DNA of 64,000 bases from Umbilicaria muhlenbergii (lineage: Eukaryota > Ascomycota > Lecanoromycetes > Umbilicariales > Umbilicariaceae), in contig KK106981.1 in assembly GCA_000611775.1 (NCBI GenBank), positions 1,545,507 to 1,609,506 of the forward strand. The letters are read 5' to 3'. Of this stretch, positions 35,718 through 46,926 are shown in pieces; the stretch's first letter is position 1, and every line of letters begins with the position of its first letter. The notes under the pieces were generated by a model that did no database searches, had not been told where the DNA came from, and saw only the letters and a program-made list of their open reading frames with translations. The translations under genes were made by a program, and so were the position numbers.

Positions 35718-35813
35718 ACGCGACTGGTTGGTGAGGTTGCGGGTCTCAACGACGTCCAACGGCAATCCCACTCAGGCAATCTGTCTCAATCCGGAAAGGA
35801 GCAAAACGCGAGA
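35718..35813 (+). repeat. 96-bp direct repeat, unit 1
   Basis: GACGCGACTGGT ... AACGCGAGA; about 85-90% identical to 35,903-35,999. Includes GGTGAGGTTGCG and TCTCAACGACGTCC. Function unknown. Confidence 0.75.
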
Positions 35814-35853
35814 CCCTGCTTATCTATGAAAGTTAAATGAAATGAGGCAAGGC

Positions 35854-35880
35854 GAGGTGAGGTGAGGTGAGGTGAGGTGA
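35854..35880 (+). repeat. GAGGT minisatellite
   Basis: Five or six tandem copies of GAGGT, lying between the two units of the 96-bp repeat. Confidence 0.85.
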
Positions 35881-35902
35881 GATCTATGTGGGAATCTTCA
35901 GT

Positions 35903-35999
35903 ACGCGACTGGTCGGTGAGGTTGCGTGTCTCAACGACGTCCGACGACGAACTCCTTCAGGCAAATCTGTCTCGATCAGGAAAGGAGCAGAACGCGAGA
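35903..35999 (+). repeat. 96-bp direct repeat, unit 2
   Basis: Second unit, 90 bp downstream of unit 1, in the same orientation. Confidence 0.75.
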
Positions 36000-36298
36000 T
36001 TGACACGCTGCCCTGTCATCGCCGCCCACCTCAGTTCCCTAGCTCCCGCCATCTCCACCACGATGCCACCCTTAGACCCCGCCGCCTCCAACCACCCGGC
36101 ATCCATCCTCCTCACATTGTGACACAGACAACCACTCGCCCCCAAAATCCGCTTTTCCACTTAGTCACCAAAACTCCCACCCCTCCTCCTTCCCCCACTC
36201 CTCATCCCACACTCCTTATCCCCCACTGCTTATCCCCCACGCTTTAACCCCCCACGCCTCCCACTCTTCCCCCCCGCCCCCCATTTCCCGGGCCCCAC

Positions 36299-36895
36299 CT
36301 ACCCAAGCCACCCCTCCCCCACCATCTCCACCCCATCATAAACCTCAAACCTCCCCCCCCCATACTCCCTCCTCGTGCGCATACAATCCAAATACGCCTC
36401 GACCGCCGCCCCCAACACCCCAAAAGTCGTCTGATGGTTATTCACGCTCCACACATCCACCCCCAGCCCCCCTTCCCCCCTATACATGAACCCGCCACCG
36501 GGCAGGTTGTGGTCGCCCCAGATGGAAATGTGGTCGTGGATGTAGGACAGGGCGGCGGTAAGGAAGGTCGTTATAAGGCCCGCGGGGACGGGGTGGGTCG
36601 GGGTCAGGATTATGTAGGTGCGGGAGTGGGGGGCGCACCAGACGAGGTGGGGGTCATTGCGGCGGAGGGGTGGGGGAAGGGTGGCAGGGAGGGTGCGGGG
36701 GTTAAAAAACCTAGAAGGAAGGGGTGTTAGTTATGGGGATGGATTGCATGGAGGAGGGGAAGGGGGAACGGACGTGCCGGCTCGGGTTGTGGGAGCGTTG
36801 GCGCAGAATTGAGATCGAGGGGCGAGTGGAAAGGCGAGGGCGAGGGCGAGGGCGAGGAAGTGGGATAGGGAGAGCAGGAGGAAGGGGATGTGCAT
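36299..36895 (-). CDS. Small secreted protein, hypothetical
   Basis: A predicted 177-residue protein from two exons (36895-36774, 36710-36299). The 63-bp intron has a clear branch point (ACTAAC) and TTCTAG acceptor but a weak GTCCGT donor; phases agree. The N-terminus MHIPFLLLSLSHFLALALAL is a classical signal peptide, probably cut near AFPLAP. The mature part has NPRTLPATLPPPLRRNDP, a patterned core HISIWGDHNLPGGGF, GVDVWSVNNHQTTFGVLGAA and a GG..FEVYDGVEMVGEG ending. Three cysteines remain after the signal peptide. The core resembles a group of ascomycete secreted hypothetical proteins with a WxxxNxQxTxGVL-like motif, though I cannot name the family. Its place between two repeat islands is worth noting for a possible host-interaction role, which is inference only. 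Confidence 0.7.
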
Positions 36896-37842
36896 GGTGG
36901 GATGGAGGGGGTGGTTGTGCTGGGCGGTCTTCGGTAATGGGATGGATGGGTTGGCGATGAAAAACCTGAGGAGTCGGAATGTCGTGTAGAACTCATCAAT
37001 TTTCCTCCATGAGACTTGTCCATCGGGTTTCATATCAGACTGTATAAGTTTCTTCGAATGTTCGCACGTTGGGCAGTGCGAGGATTGGGCCGCCTGATGC
37101 CGGCATCGCGTAGATGTTTCAGGTCGATTGAAACACCTGCAGACACGCTTTTTCTGACGAGAAGAATAGACAAGTAACTTCTAAGCCCAACACTTGGATA
37201 AGTAGAGGGGTTGAGAGGTGCAGACATGGTGAATATGTTTGAACAGAGGTGCAGAGCTGGTGTCTACGTATAAACCATTGCCCAGCTAACAAATGGTTGT
37301 GACGGTGCTTTGGAAGCGATAAGCGATCTCGGAAACAAAGAAACCCTGCCCAGTAATGGGGACGTTGGAAGGCCGAGCTGATGCGTCACGATGTTCCTCA
37401 GCTTCCAGGTGCTTCCCTGGAGACGTTAACTATGGCGAATATCAAGAAGGCGGTCAATGTACCGCAACCCATCCTCGACCATTCCAGAGTCGTAAGATAA
37501 AGTCTGGCGGGTTCGTCGTTGGTTAGTAGGAAGACATCTTTATGTTCGTGCTGTGTGGCGTTCGTCGGACTTGTTTGTAATATATTGGATGAACAGGTCG
37601 ACCTCAAGGTCTATCACAGCTTATAAGCAAATTCCCTAAATACACTTATGGATGCAGCAGGTAATCCTCCGTATGCTGTGCCCTGAGAGATCCGTCAGAC
37701 AATCTTCTGCCGCACGCTAAACATACCCCGCCGCCTGTATCGCTTTTGCATGCGTGGATCAGTAAACTTCCGCCAGCGGTCACAGCATCTCTCAACCGGG
37801 ACGCTGTCTCAAACAGGAAGCTCAGAAGAAAGAGTAAGATTT
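36896..37842. other. Intergenic region, no gene supported
   Basis: Promoter side of the secreted-protein gene, then 3' flank of the BAR-protein gene. Short frames on both strands lack intron signals and recognisable content. Confidence 0.5.
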
Positions 37843-39390
37843 TCAAGCGTATGGCACACTAGACGTGCTGAGAGCGCTCCGCTTCATAGGCGGTGGAGGT
37901 GGTGGTTTCTTAGACCTCGATGGTGGTGGTGGGGGCGGTTGCTTCTTGCCGTTCGAGAAGCCGACATTCAATGTAGAAGAGCTAACATTCCTGGGCTCAC
38001 TTCCATGTGACGTGGCAGGTGACGCTGATCTCTCATCATAGTACCTGTCAGGACTGCTATTGCTGTTGAATGTCGAGTCATCGGAAGGATCTTCAAAAAC
38101 ATCGCTCGCTGTATTCACTTTGCTGATTGGGCGAAGTTGTGCACGTTGTGCTCGTACAGTCAAGGTATCGCTTGGTACACGAGACATTCGCGGAAAGGCA
38201 ACGGGAGATGAGTCACGGTGCAGCTGAGTGGGGCCTTCAAAGGTAGTTGACCTATTGAAGCCGGGACGGGAAGAGCCAAAATCGTAGCCTGAGTGTTCTC
38301 GACGAGGAGAAATTGGGGGAGAATCGTGGTAGGTATTGGTAGACACTGCACGGTTCGAACGGATGGAGGGACGTGTTTCTGGCGGCGGCATGGGAGCCTC
38401 CTCCTCCACCGTACTGTATCGATCTGGGAAGGTATGGGCGGTGTTTGAACGAGATCGAGGGTTTCTGCGGGTATCTTGATTGAAATCGGTCTGTCTGTTG
38501 TAGCAGTCAGCAACGAGCTCTTTCTATGGCGTGGTCACAAGCATACCCTGCAGGCCAATCCCTCTTGAGTTGCAGAAGAATCTCGCGACAACGGTCATAA
38601 TAGCTTAACTCTGCATCAAGGAAAGCTGTCAAATCCGTCACACTATCACTCTCGGCTTCTTTGATATCTTGCATCCGACGGTAGACGTCTTCACTCGATT
38701 CTTCGTACTTTGCTTTCTGTGATCGCAACTCCTCTTCCATCCGGAAATCCTCTTTCTTCGTTTTTTGCATCTTCGCCAAAGAAGCGTCATAGGCCAGTCG
38801 ACGATTCTCCAGCTTCTTTCGTGCAGCCTATTCTGCATTAGTCCTGTTCTTGTGCTCAGCTCCCAAGTACACTGACCTGATATTCCTTCATTTGCGCTAG
38901 GGATCTTTCCAACGACTCAAGCCAGCTTGTGGTCGCATTGGCAACATAGGTCTCCTGGATACGTGCGATGCGCTCGTTGGTCCTTCCCATTCCTAATCCT
39001 TTGTTAAACATGCCCCGGAAGAAAGGACCCACATCACATACCAATGAGGCATTGTCCAAACTCGGAATCGTTCTCAAAATCCTCGCCGTGGTTAACCATC
39101 GTCGAGCCCAAGTATGCCACCGGGAGTGTCTTCTCCTTGTCTTCACCCTCGTTGCGTTTAGAAAGAGTCTTGACGTAGGCGGTCATGGACTTCTGGAGGC
39201 GCTCCATGCCTGCTTGCTGTCAGCACTGTTGCATGTTGTTCAAGCCCCCTGGCTGTCTCTTACCGTCATGCCTCAAGGCCATCTCGACCTCCAACGCCTT
39301 GAAATCGTCCGAGACATTAGTCTTGGCCTCGCCACCCATCCTCTCGCCCGCCCATTGCTTAAAGCGATCGAGCTTTTTGTTGACGTTCAT
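37843..39390 (-). CDS. BAR-domain protein with proline-rich tail
   Basis: Membrane-curvature/endocytosis-type protein of 447 residues from five exons: 39390-39264, 39209-39042, 38992-38877, 38827-38547 and 38494-37843. Introns are 49-54 bp and all phases agree. The start is MNVNKKLDRFKQWAGERMG. The BAR domain (about residues 10-245) shows SDDFKALEVEMALRHDGMER, TNERIARIQETYVANA, SWLESLERSLAQMKEYQ, and a heptad-rich third helix with LRSQKAKYEESSEDVYRRM and DLTAFLDAELSYYDRCREIL. After LKRDWPAG comes a disordered Ser/Arg/Pro region with an SRSNTAHTF stretch and a C-terminal KKQPPPPPPSRSKKPPPPPP motif likely to bind SH3 or WW domains. The family acts in actin-linked endocytosis or vesicle traffic. 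Intron 2 lies between LIG and MGRTNE; reading through it would insert an unrelated segment. Confidence 0.9.
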
Positions 39391-40946
39391 CGTGGGATTG
39401 AAGACGAGTGAGCTACGTCAGAAGATCGAACCTCAGGTATTCAGAACAAGAAGTGCAGGAAGTCCAGCTCCGGCCCCTTGATCTCCTTTGGTTGCACGAG
39501 GACGCGGTGAGCCTTTGACTGTGCACGTGAAGATACCCGAAAGCTTCACGAGTCCCCGATCGGTAAACAGTCGTTAGTTTGGAAACTGATGAACGAGTGA
39601 CGAAAAGTGAGAGTAGACCAGGTCGACAACAAAGCGACGAAAGAATAATGGCAGCTCTCTCGATGGAGGTCTTTGTTGGAGAAAGGAGTGGAATGTTTAC
39701 GTTGGTGACTTATCAACGAAGCCAAAGCGCCTGGCCCCCCGCACTGCAGAATTCGTGAATGCCCAGGGCACCAGTGACGTACCCGCGTTGCCGCACTCGG
39801 ACGGCAGGCACGCACTGCACGGTACATGCGTGTCGGTTGCGTGCCGGCTTCACTCTCGTAGAATATTTCTATTGGCAGGCACGTGGAAAGAGATGCAAGT
39901 GTTTACGTGAACGATTTCTAACCCCTGGTTGAAACTCCCCCTCCCGGTAATCGCAAGTAAGGAGGTGCCATTGATAAAAGGGTGTTTGGTGCAAAATCAG
40001 CAATATCTGTGGGGTGCTTGGCGCGGGCTCGTTTCATACCCATCCCATTTGTCCAACACAATCCGAGTACAAGGGGATCCAGGCGACCCCGTAGCAACAA
40101 ATTCACAAGGGACTACAATTTCTAGAACTCTTATTGGTTACTGCGGAATCCGGAGCTCATTGGCTTGTCAAATGTGCGTACTTCGTAGACTGCGTCGCGG
40201 TGAACTGCCCCATCCGGTTAGACACCGCCCGATCGGGCAACGCGCCTCCGTGCGGCCCCTCGCCGCTTTCTCCCGGCATATAAATATCACCCTCCCCTTC
40301 GCGCTCCCCCTCGCTCCTCTTCAACTTTCACTTCCACGTCCCTCCCCTGACTGTCGGCTCCCCCGGTCGCGTGTCATAAACAGCTCACTCAGGCCGGACC
40401 TTGATCTACGGCGCGACCGCGCAGGCGACGGGAACTGAGCAGCTGCTACGATCGGTATGAACTCCCAACGTCCGCTGACTCTAAGTCGCAAGGCCTCTCA
40501 TTGTGACTGCAATCGTTGATGCTTCAAGCATCATTATCTTCACCGGGCACAGGAACCCTCCCTCACTGTCTGTGTTTCAACGCTCTCTCGACTGCCCTCT
40601 CTGCATTCTTATCCCTTTCCCTTCCAGCCTTTCCACATGTTGCCGCTGCGCCCTGCTGACACTTCAGCTAGCGTTGAAGTGGACTTGACACAACCGCCCT
40701 TCTGCAGCCAGTGGCGTGCGATCAGCGTTTGTGGTCAAGGAAATGCTAGCACAGTGAAGCCCTGGTCAGAGCTGCCCTCCTTGCGCCAAGACTGATTGAG
40801 ATGAATGCCTCACGTTCCAAGTGAGGATCCTTTCACTGCGCCGTCAATGCACGCCTCAGGCCTGAGCTGTTGAAAATGGTCTGCTGACACCTCCTGCGAC
40901 AGTTCCGCCTGGGATGATTGAACAGCCTTGTTGAGTTTGGCTCACG
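39391..40946. other. Intergenic region, BAR-gene promoter plus an orphan leader
   Basis: The left part (39,391-39,900) is the promoter side of the BAR gene. The middle holds a forward promoter with no supported gene behind it (separate entry). The right part (40,700-40,938) becomes CTGA-rich, as in lightly mutated repeats, up to the target duplicate GGCTCACG. Confidence 0.5.
40133..40440 (+). promoter_or_regulatory. Orphan forward promoter with two CCAAT boxes and TATA
   Basis: Inverted CCAAT boxes (ATTGG) at 40,133-40,137 and 40,159-40,163 precede a TATA-like CATATAAATAT at 40,277-40,287 and a long CT-rich leader (40,288-40,350). Short ATG frames follow, and a possible intron starts at GTATGA (40,455). 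No long coding frame follows before the hAT-like element at 40,947 and the island at 42,018. The arrangement is that of a fungal core promoter; the gene may have been disrupted or may have a very long leader. Confidence 0.4.
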
Positions 40947-41730
40947 TACGCTGCACCATGGGTTGGGTTTTACCCAGTGGGTTTGGGTTTGGGTTGGGTT
41001 TGGGTTGGGTTTTGGGGTGGGTTATACGTGTCAAAACCCAACCCAGAAAAAACCCAACCCATTTAACCCAAACCCAGAAAATTCTGGGTTAACCCAGTAC
41101 ATACAAATAGTTATGGTAGTCTTTATGGTAGTCAAGAAAGTCAGTTCAAAAGGCGCCTTCTCCAGTCATTTTCAAGGCCATTTTTTGAGGCCGTCGTCGA
41201 AGCCATTTTGAAAGTCATTTTGAAAGTCACTTTGGAAGCTGTTCTTCGAGGCCGTCGTTGAAGCCATTTTGGAAGCGTTTTGAAAGTCGCTTTGGAAGCT
41301 GTTTTTCGAGGCCGTTTTGGAAGCCGTTTTGAAAGCCGTTGTTTGAGGCCGTTTTCCAAGGCCGTTTTGGAAGCTGTTTTTCAAGGCCGTCGTCGAAGCC
41401 GTTTTGGAAGCTGTTTTGAAAGCCGTTGTTCAAGGCCGTCATCGAAGCCGTTTTGGAAGCCGTTTTGGAAGCCGTTTTGGAAGCCGTTTGCCAAGGCCGT
41501 TTTCCAAGGCCGTTTTTCAAGGCCCTCGTCAAAGCCGTTTTGGAAGCTGTTTTGAAAGCTGTTTGGATGAGTCATATACGTGAACTTGAACTGGGTTACC
41601 CAGTGAAAAACCCAACCCAAACCCAAAAAAACCCAACCCAGTGTGACCCAACCCAAAAAAAACCCAACCCAGTCTGGGTTGGGTTACAATAGTCAAAACC
41701 CAACCCAAACCCAACCCATGGTGCAGCGTA
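40947..41730. mobile_element. Non-autonomous hAT-like DNA transposon, 784 bp
   Basis: Perfect 24-bp terminal inverted repeats starting TACGCTGCACCATGGG are flanked on both sides by the 8-bp duplicate GGCTCACG (40,939-40,946 and 41,731-41,738), the hallmark of hAT-superfamily insertion. The arms continue as GGGTT/GGGTTT arrays on the left and their complement on the right, so they could pair over a long distance. The centre is a 12-bp-unit minisatellite. No transposase is encoded, so it must be moved in trans. CpG is still common, so it has escaped the mutation seen in the islands. Confidence 0.88.
41150..41570. repeat. Minisatellite (GGAAGCCGTTTT-type units) inside the hAT-like element
   Basis: Some 30 degenerate units of about 12 bp (TTTTGGAAGCCG / TTTCCAAGGCCG). 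Because the unit is a multiple of three, several frames stay open on both strands and give artificial repeat peptides. I do not call a gene here. Confidence 0.85.
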
Positions 41731-42017
41731 GGCTCACGCGGGTCCTAGGCACTGACTCAGTTTGATGTGGCAGTGACCGCAGTGTTCAGCACTGCCTGGA
41801 TCAGGCAGTAGCGCAATTCAACTTGTCTTTCCTAAAGGATGAGACATCACTGTGTCTCAGGCTCTCAGCTGACTCACATCCTTGCCTTTTAAGCTGAAGG
41901 AGCTGTAATGTTGTCCTCAAGTTGAGTGTCGCTGAAGAGCTCTCAGGCAATGAGCGGCTGAATAAGGTAACTGAAGGCTGAGTGTAATCAATTGAAGCTG
42001 AGCTAGAGCCTGATCAG

Positions 42018-42224
42018 TGTTACGGCTAGCTATTTCACTTCATAGGCAGGCCTAGAACCGTTGCAAGAGGTGAGCTATTTGAACCTAGAAAAGTACAAAG
42101 AAGGAAGCAGTCTTGTGGGTGCAGCCATGACATAAATGTCAAGGTGTCAAGACACACTAGTCTCAATTTAATTTAACGTCAGGTAGTTCAATATCCGTCA
42201 GTGTCAGTTGATCATGTCATAACA
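42018..42224 (-). repeat. 3' LTR of element C
   Basis: A 207-bp segment with perfect TGTTA...TAACA ends and a purine-rich tract (complement of CACCCCCCTTCAG) directly inside it. CpG is less depleted than in the element body. No second copy lies in the window. Confidence 0.72.
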
Positions 42225-42630
42225 TCACCCCCCTTCAGACAGGAGGACTGTCCTCAGTTTTCATCTTAAGCCTTTCATCTTGACTGCCTCTTGAATCTCT
42301 TATTGATCATCATGTTGTCTTCATTCATCAGGTCCAGCTCTTCACCTGACTTGTAAATATTTAATCAAACTTATAGCCTCCTCAGTGGCCCCGCCTCATT
42401 TGAATAAGTGTCATGATAATCCTTTACCTTTTGAGGTGACCCTATAAAGTCAACAGTGTTGTATCATTCTGAGTCTGAATCATATCCCTCTCAAGTCACT
42501 TGATATTACAGGATGTTGTTGTGAATTCAGCTTGCTAAGATTTTTTTCACTGTGTACTCAGGCTGATTATTAACTTCAGTCAGTGACTTCAGGTTCTGAA
42601 TTTGATTCAGCATTAAGTCATTCATCACTT

Positions 42631-42897
42631 TGTAAAAGGCTGAGTGTACAACGGTCATCATAGTGGTGTTTGAACGGGGTGTCGTAGGCAATATAATCAT
42701 GATGAGGTCAATGCAATGGTTATATGTTTTCTATTCAGTGGCAAAACTGATCACTGAGGAAGCAGGTTTCTGAACCTCCTTGTGAAGAGTTTTACTTGAT
42801 GTCAAGGCGCTAGGCGCTGAGTCATCATGTCTATATAATGTCATACTATAGTGTCATACTTGTTGTACTGTCATACTATTATATGGTGGCCCTGACA
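42631..42897 (-). repeat. LTR of element B copy 2 (3' side)
   Basis: A 267-bp direct repeat of 50,694-50,960. It is 24 bp shorter than the copy 1 LTR because of fewer GTCATACTA-type units near the end. Confidence 0.92.
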
Positions 42898-43385
42898 CAG
42901 CATTCCCCTTCTCATGACGTCATCCCCGGGGCCAATTGACTCTGAATTCATCATCATAGACATCATCATGATGGCCTGATAAGTGGTTGATCATGTAGGG
43001 TGAGGGTGTGAAATCATGCTAAGATAAGGCTGATCACATGCCTCACTTAATTGTGATGATATCACGCCTGGCAGTAAGTTCCTTTTAACATAAACATCAA
43101 AATTAAAATGTTTACTGTAAGTTCAAAACACTCTTCCCTTGTGTTTCTTCTTCATCATCTCTCTTATGACATGTCATCATACTTCTCATGACTTTTTCAC
43201 AGCTCATTGAGTGACTTGATGACTTCATGACGTCATCCTCATTGCAGAGGTGTTCACCTCATGAAGGGAGCATCATGAAGCTTGCAGCTCATGACTCAAC
43301 ATTCTTGCAGTGTCATACTTCCTGTCATACATTGTATGAATGTTAACATGATATATAAGCAATCAATAATTGAACTCTTGAACTC

Positions 43386-43919
43386 ATGATCATGAACAAC
43401 AGTGAAGACCTGCCTTCATCAGGGAAGCCTGTTGATCTTCAGGCTCAGTGTGATGAGGAGGGCTCTGAGTTGAAGTCAGTGAGTGAAACTGTGATGATCA
43501 ACACCTTCAGAAAGAGATGAGGAAACAGAATGATAAAACTGACTGTTCAGCACCTGAAGAGGGTCAAGCATCTACCTTTGAGTGACATCTTCAGCAGCAG
43601 TTCCTGCTCTGTGTGATGTCATGATGATACCTCACTGCTGGCTCATGTGCAGCAGGCTCATCATCATGAGTGTGTGATTTAAGAGAACCTCAGTCACATG
43701 TTGTCAGGTACTGCTCACTGTGACTCTTGTATAAAGGTTGAAGTTGATCACTGCTTTGTGTCAGATAGAGGAGCCTGCACATGTTGCATATCTCTCTGCA
43801 ACTCTCATGAGCAATGCATGACAGAGTCTCTGATCATCACTGCTCTTGACTCTGAGAGCTCTGATGTTGTTGTCTCAGCGCGTGTTTATGATGATCAGAG
43901 GAGTGACAGCACATCATAA
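43386..43919 (+). pseudogene. Antisense Cys/His-rich frame of element B copy 2
   Basis: The same 178-codon frame as in copy 1, same length and position, on the strand opposite to pol. It has a longer intact C-terminal part here (CDSCIKVEVDHC, DRGACTCCISLCNSHEQC, SESSDVVV). Nine or more Cys/His residues are shared with copy 1. Broken, with a few breaks. Confidence 0.6.
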
Positions 43920-44639
43920 GTCTGCTTTCCTTAATCCTCTTTTGTTTTGTTTAGTACAACAAAGTGTCATACTTTATGTCATACTTTTGTTGTACTTTAT
44001 GTCATACTTTTGCATTGTTAATTAGTCATAGTGTTCAATGACTGATCATCAGATCCTCATGCTGTCATCTTTTATTAATCATTATCAGCATTCTTCACGC
44101 CCTCTGCAGCTGCTCCTCAACATGAGTCTCATGACATTCATAATGAGGTGATTAATGTTAATTCAGTAATCTTAAGAAGATCATTCAAGCTATTAATGTA
44201 TTGCTGAAAAGCACTGCTCATGCTCTCTGCATCCTTAATGCTCATTAATCTCATCATCATCAAGAGTATATCAAACTCTGTGAGCAGCATCATGTTGAGG
44301 AGATGAGGTTGAAGACTTCATCAAACAATGAAGAAGAATTTGAGATGATAAAAGACAAGTAAATAAATGAAGGTGACTTGACACAGTGCTGATGAGAAGT
44401 TGAGTGCAAGATGTTGATCTCAAGTTCATTTTGATCTTCAGATCTGAAATGAAATGCTTCTGTGCTTAAGTGTTCTCTGCAATGTGACATGTCTGTGATA
44501 ATGTAGTTCATGCAGTAATTCTATTAAAGATCCTGTTGTAACATCATAATGTCATAACTTCTGTCATACTTGTTGTAGGCACAAGCTCTGTCATAAAAGA
44601 TCAGGTTAACAAAGCTGATAAAGTTTTCAATTCTTAAAA

Positions 44640-44855
44640 CTCATGACTTTTGTGACAGCTTCTCAATTAATCTTGAAGGGTCACATTTTAAGGCTCATGA
44701 CTTTTGTGACAGCTTTTTAATTAATCTTGAAGGGTCACATCTTAAGACTCATGACTTTTGTGACAGCTTCTCAATCAATCTTGAAGAGTCACATCTTAAG
44801 GCTCATGACTTTTGTGACAACTTCTCAATCAATCTTGAAGAGTCATGTCTTAAGG
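44640..44855. repeat. Four 54-bp tandem repeats, element B copy 2
   Basis: Four full units of 54 bp, each starting CTCATGACTTTTGTGACA and containing AATCTTGAAG, which differ mainly by transitions. Confidence 0.9.
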
Positions 44856-46652
44856 CTTGCCTGAATTTCTGTTTGTCAGGGTTGTCAGCATGAAATTTTC
44901 ACATTTTTGTCTTTACATTGTGAATGAAGTGTGTTAATTCTCATGTGTCATCTCACACCTGATCTGTTGACTTTCATTTAATGAGGTATTGAAGCCTGCT
45001 GTCATGAATGCAGTTATTCACAATTGCCTCAACTTCTCACTCATCATCTCAGTTGAGTAGTAGGTCTTTTCCTGTCAATGCAGAGAACACATGACATGTG
45101 CCTTGAAATGACTTCAATAGAGTGACATTGAATATGTTATAAATGTTTCAATCCTCTGAGAGGTCAAGTTCATATGATGACTGACTTATCACACATCATA
45201 TCATGAATGAGCTGAGCTTTTTTCAATGCAGTTTCTTCATCTGCTTGTTCACTGACACATTCTTTTCATTAATCAGTACTAAATCACCTTCTTTGAATGT
45301 TATCTCTGTTCAGCGCTGATTATAATAATTTATATACATTTTATTAACCTGTCATAACTGCTTCTGAGCTGTTGCAATTTGATCTTGAAGCTGCTGTGCA
45401 TCTGCATAAAGTCTTATTTGTTCATGTGAGTGCTGTATAAGTGGCTTACTTAGACTCATCTGAGGGTCTCACTTTAAGTTAAGCTGAAAAGGGCTCTTTC
45501 CTGTAGCAGCATGTATGAAGTTGTTGTATGAGAACTTCATGCAGAGTAAAAGCTTGACTCAGTCCTCTTGCTGCTCATTAATGAATATGTGTAAATACAC
45601 CTTCAGGGACTGATTCTGCCTCTTTGTTTGACTGTCAGTTTGCAGGTGAAAAGCTGTTGACATGTTACAATGACATCACATGTGAAAGCAGAAGCTGATT
45701 CACTGCTCTGATGTAAACAACTTGTCTCTGTCTGTGATTAAAACTTCTGACACATCATGATGCTTGATTATGTTCTGAATAAACACTTCAATGAAGTCAG
45801 CAACTGACATTGTCTTCTGTACTGAAATATAATGAGTCATTTTGGTCAACTTATCAATTATGATGAGGATTGAATCTCATGTCATACTTTCATATGTGCT
45901 GCTCAGTGGCAGGTTCATAATGAAGTTCATTGTCATTGTATGTCATGACACTTTCAGGACTGGTAATGAGTTCAATAACTCATATAATTTGTGATGAGCT
46001 GACTTCACCTTTTGACATTTAACACAGTCATGACAGTAACATCATACATCTCTGACAGCATCAAGTCAATCATAAGATCACTGCATTAATTTTGCAGTTC
46101 TTGACTTCCTGAAATGATCTGCAAAAACATCATTGTGAAATTAACTGATCATCACATTGTGAAGGGCAGGGTTCTGTGAAATGTAGATCTTATCATTATA
46201 ATGTATGACATCATTTATTTCTTGTCAACATTTTTGTATATCTGACAGTATAAATGTCATATTTGACTGCATTTCTGATGTCATGATCATCTCAAGGTTC
46301 ATGTCTATATTCATATTTGTCATCTCAGACTCAGTCAAGTTGTTTTTATCCTCAAAAGGGGTAGTTAATTCCTGTTGTACTCATCATATCAAACTGTCTT
46401 TTGACTGCTCAGTATGAATCACATGTTTGAGTTGTTTAATAAACATTCTTGTATAAGCTGTTATCTCCTCACCTATTGATGAGTGAGTAGACATGAGTTG
46501 AAGTGCTTCAACAGTGTCAGCAGAAGTGCTATCCTCAATTTAAAGATTAATAAGAATGTGATTTACATCACTGTTTATAACTGCAGTGTTTGCTGAGTTA
46601 TCCTTGATTGAGTGCTGCTGAGGCTCTGCATATTTAAACTCTCTTATTTGGT

Positions 46653-46926
46653 CACAGCTTGCTTCTTGAGCATGTAGATCATGAACTGCTGATGTTTCAA
46701 TCATACTGCTGACTTCAGTATTCATTGTATTGATATATTCATCACAGCTTGCTTCTTGAGCATGTAGATCATGAACTGCTGATGTTTCAGTCATGTCATC
46801 AGCTTCAGTATTCATCATATTAATATATTCATCACGGCTTGCTTCTTCTTGAGTAGATAAGTTTCACACTGCTGATGTTCTGATGAGATCATCATCTTCA
46901 GTGTTCATCATACTGATAATATTCAT
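46653..46926. repeat. 90-bp tandem repeats in the pol spacer of element B copy 2
   Basis: Units of 90, 90 and 94 bp; the first two are nearly identical. On the minus strand they encode a 30-residue repeat with TSAVHDLHAQEAS. Confidence 0.85.

Larger units (their letters stand above)
35519..36298. other. Intergenic region with local duplications
   Basis: Non-coding sequence between the hydrolase and the convergent secreted-protein gene. It holds a 96-bp direct repeat and a GAGGT minisatellite (separate entries), then a strongly C-rich stretch (36,120-36,300). Confidence 0.55.

Noticed and set aside
37030-37607. Two short minus-strand frames
   Set aside because: No signal, domain or intron evidence; length expected by chance.
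40975-41110. GGGTTT/GGGTT arrays as an interstitial telomere
   Set aside because: The arrays lie strictly inside the inverted ends of the hAT-like element, occur in opposite orientation on the two arms, and differ from the usual fungal TTAGGG.
41141-41656. Long open frames on both strands with KTAS/FEAV repeat peptides
   Set aside because: They arise from a 12-bp minisatellite inside a non-autonomous transposon; open frames on both strands with no start context or introns are expected from such repeats.
44640-44855. CRISPR-like array
   Set aside because: The repeats are contiguous 54-bp units without unique spacers, inside a eukaryotic retroelement.
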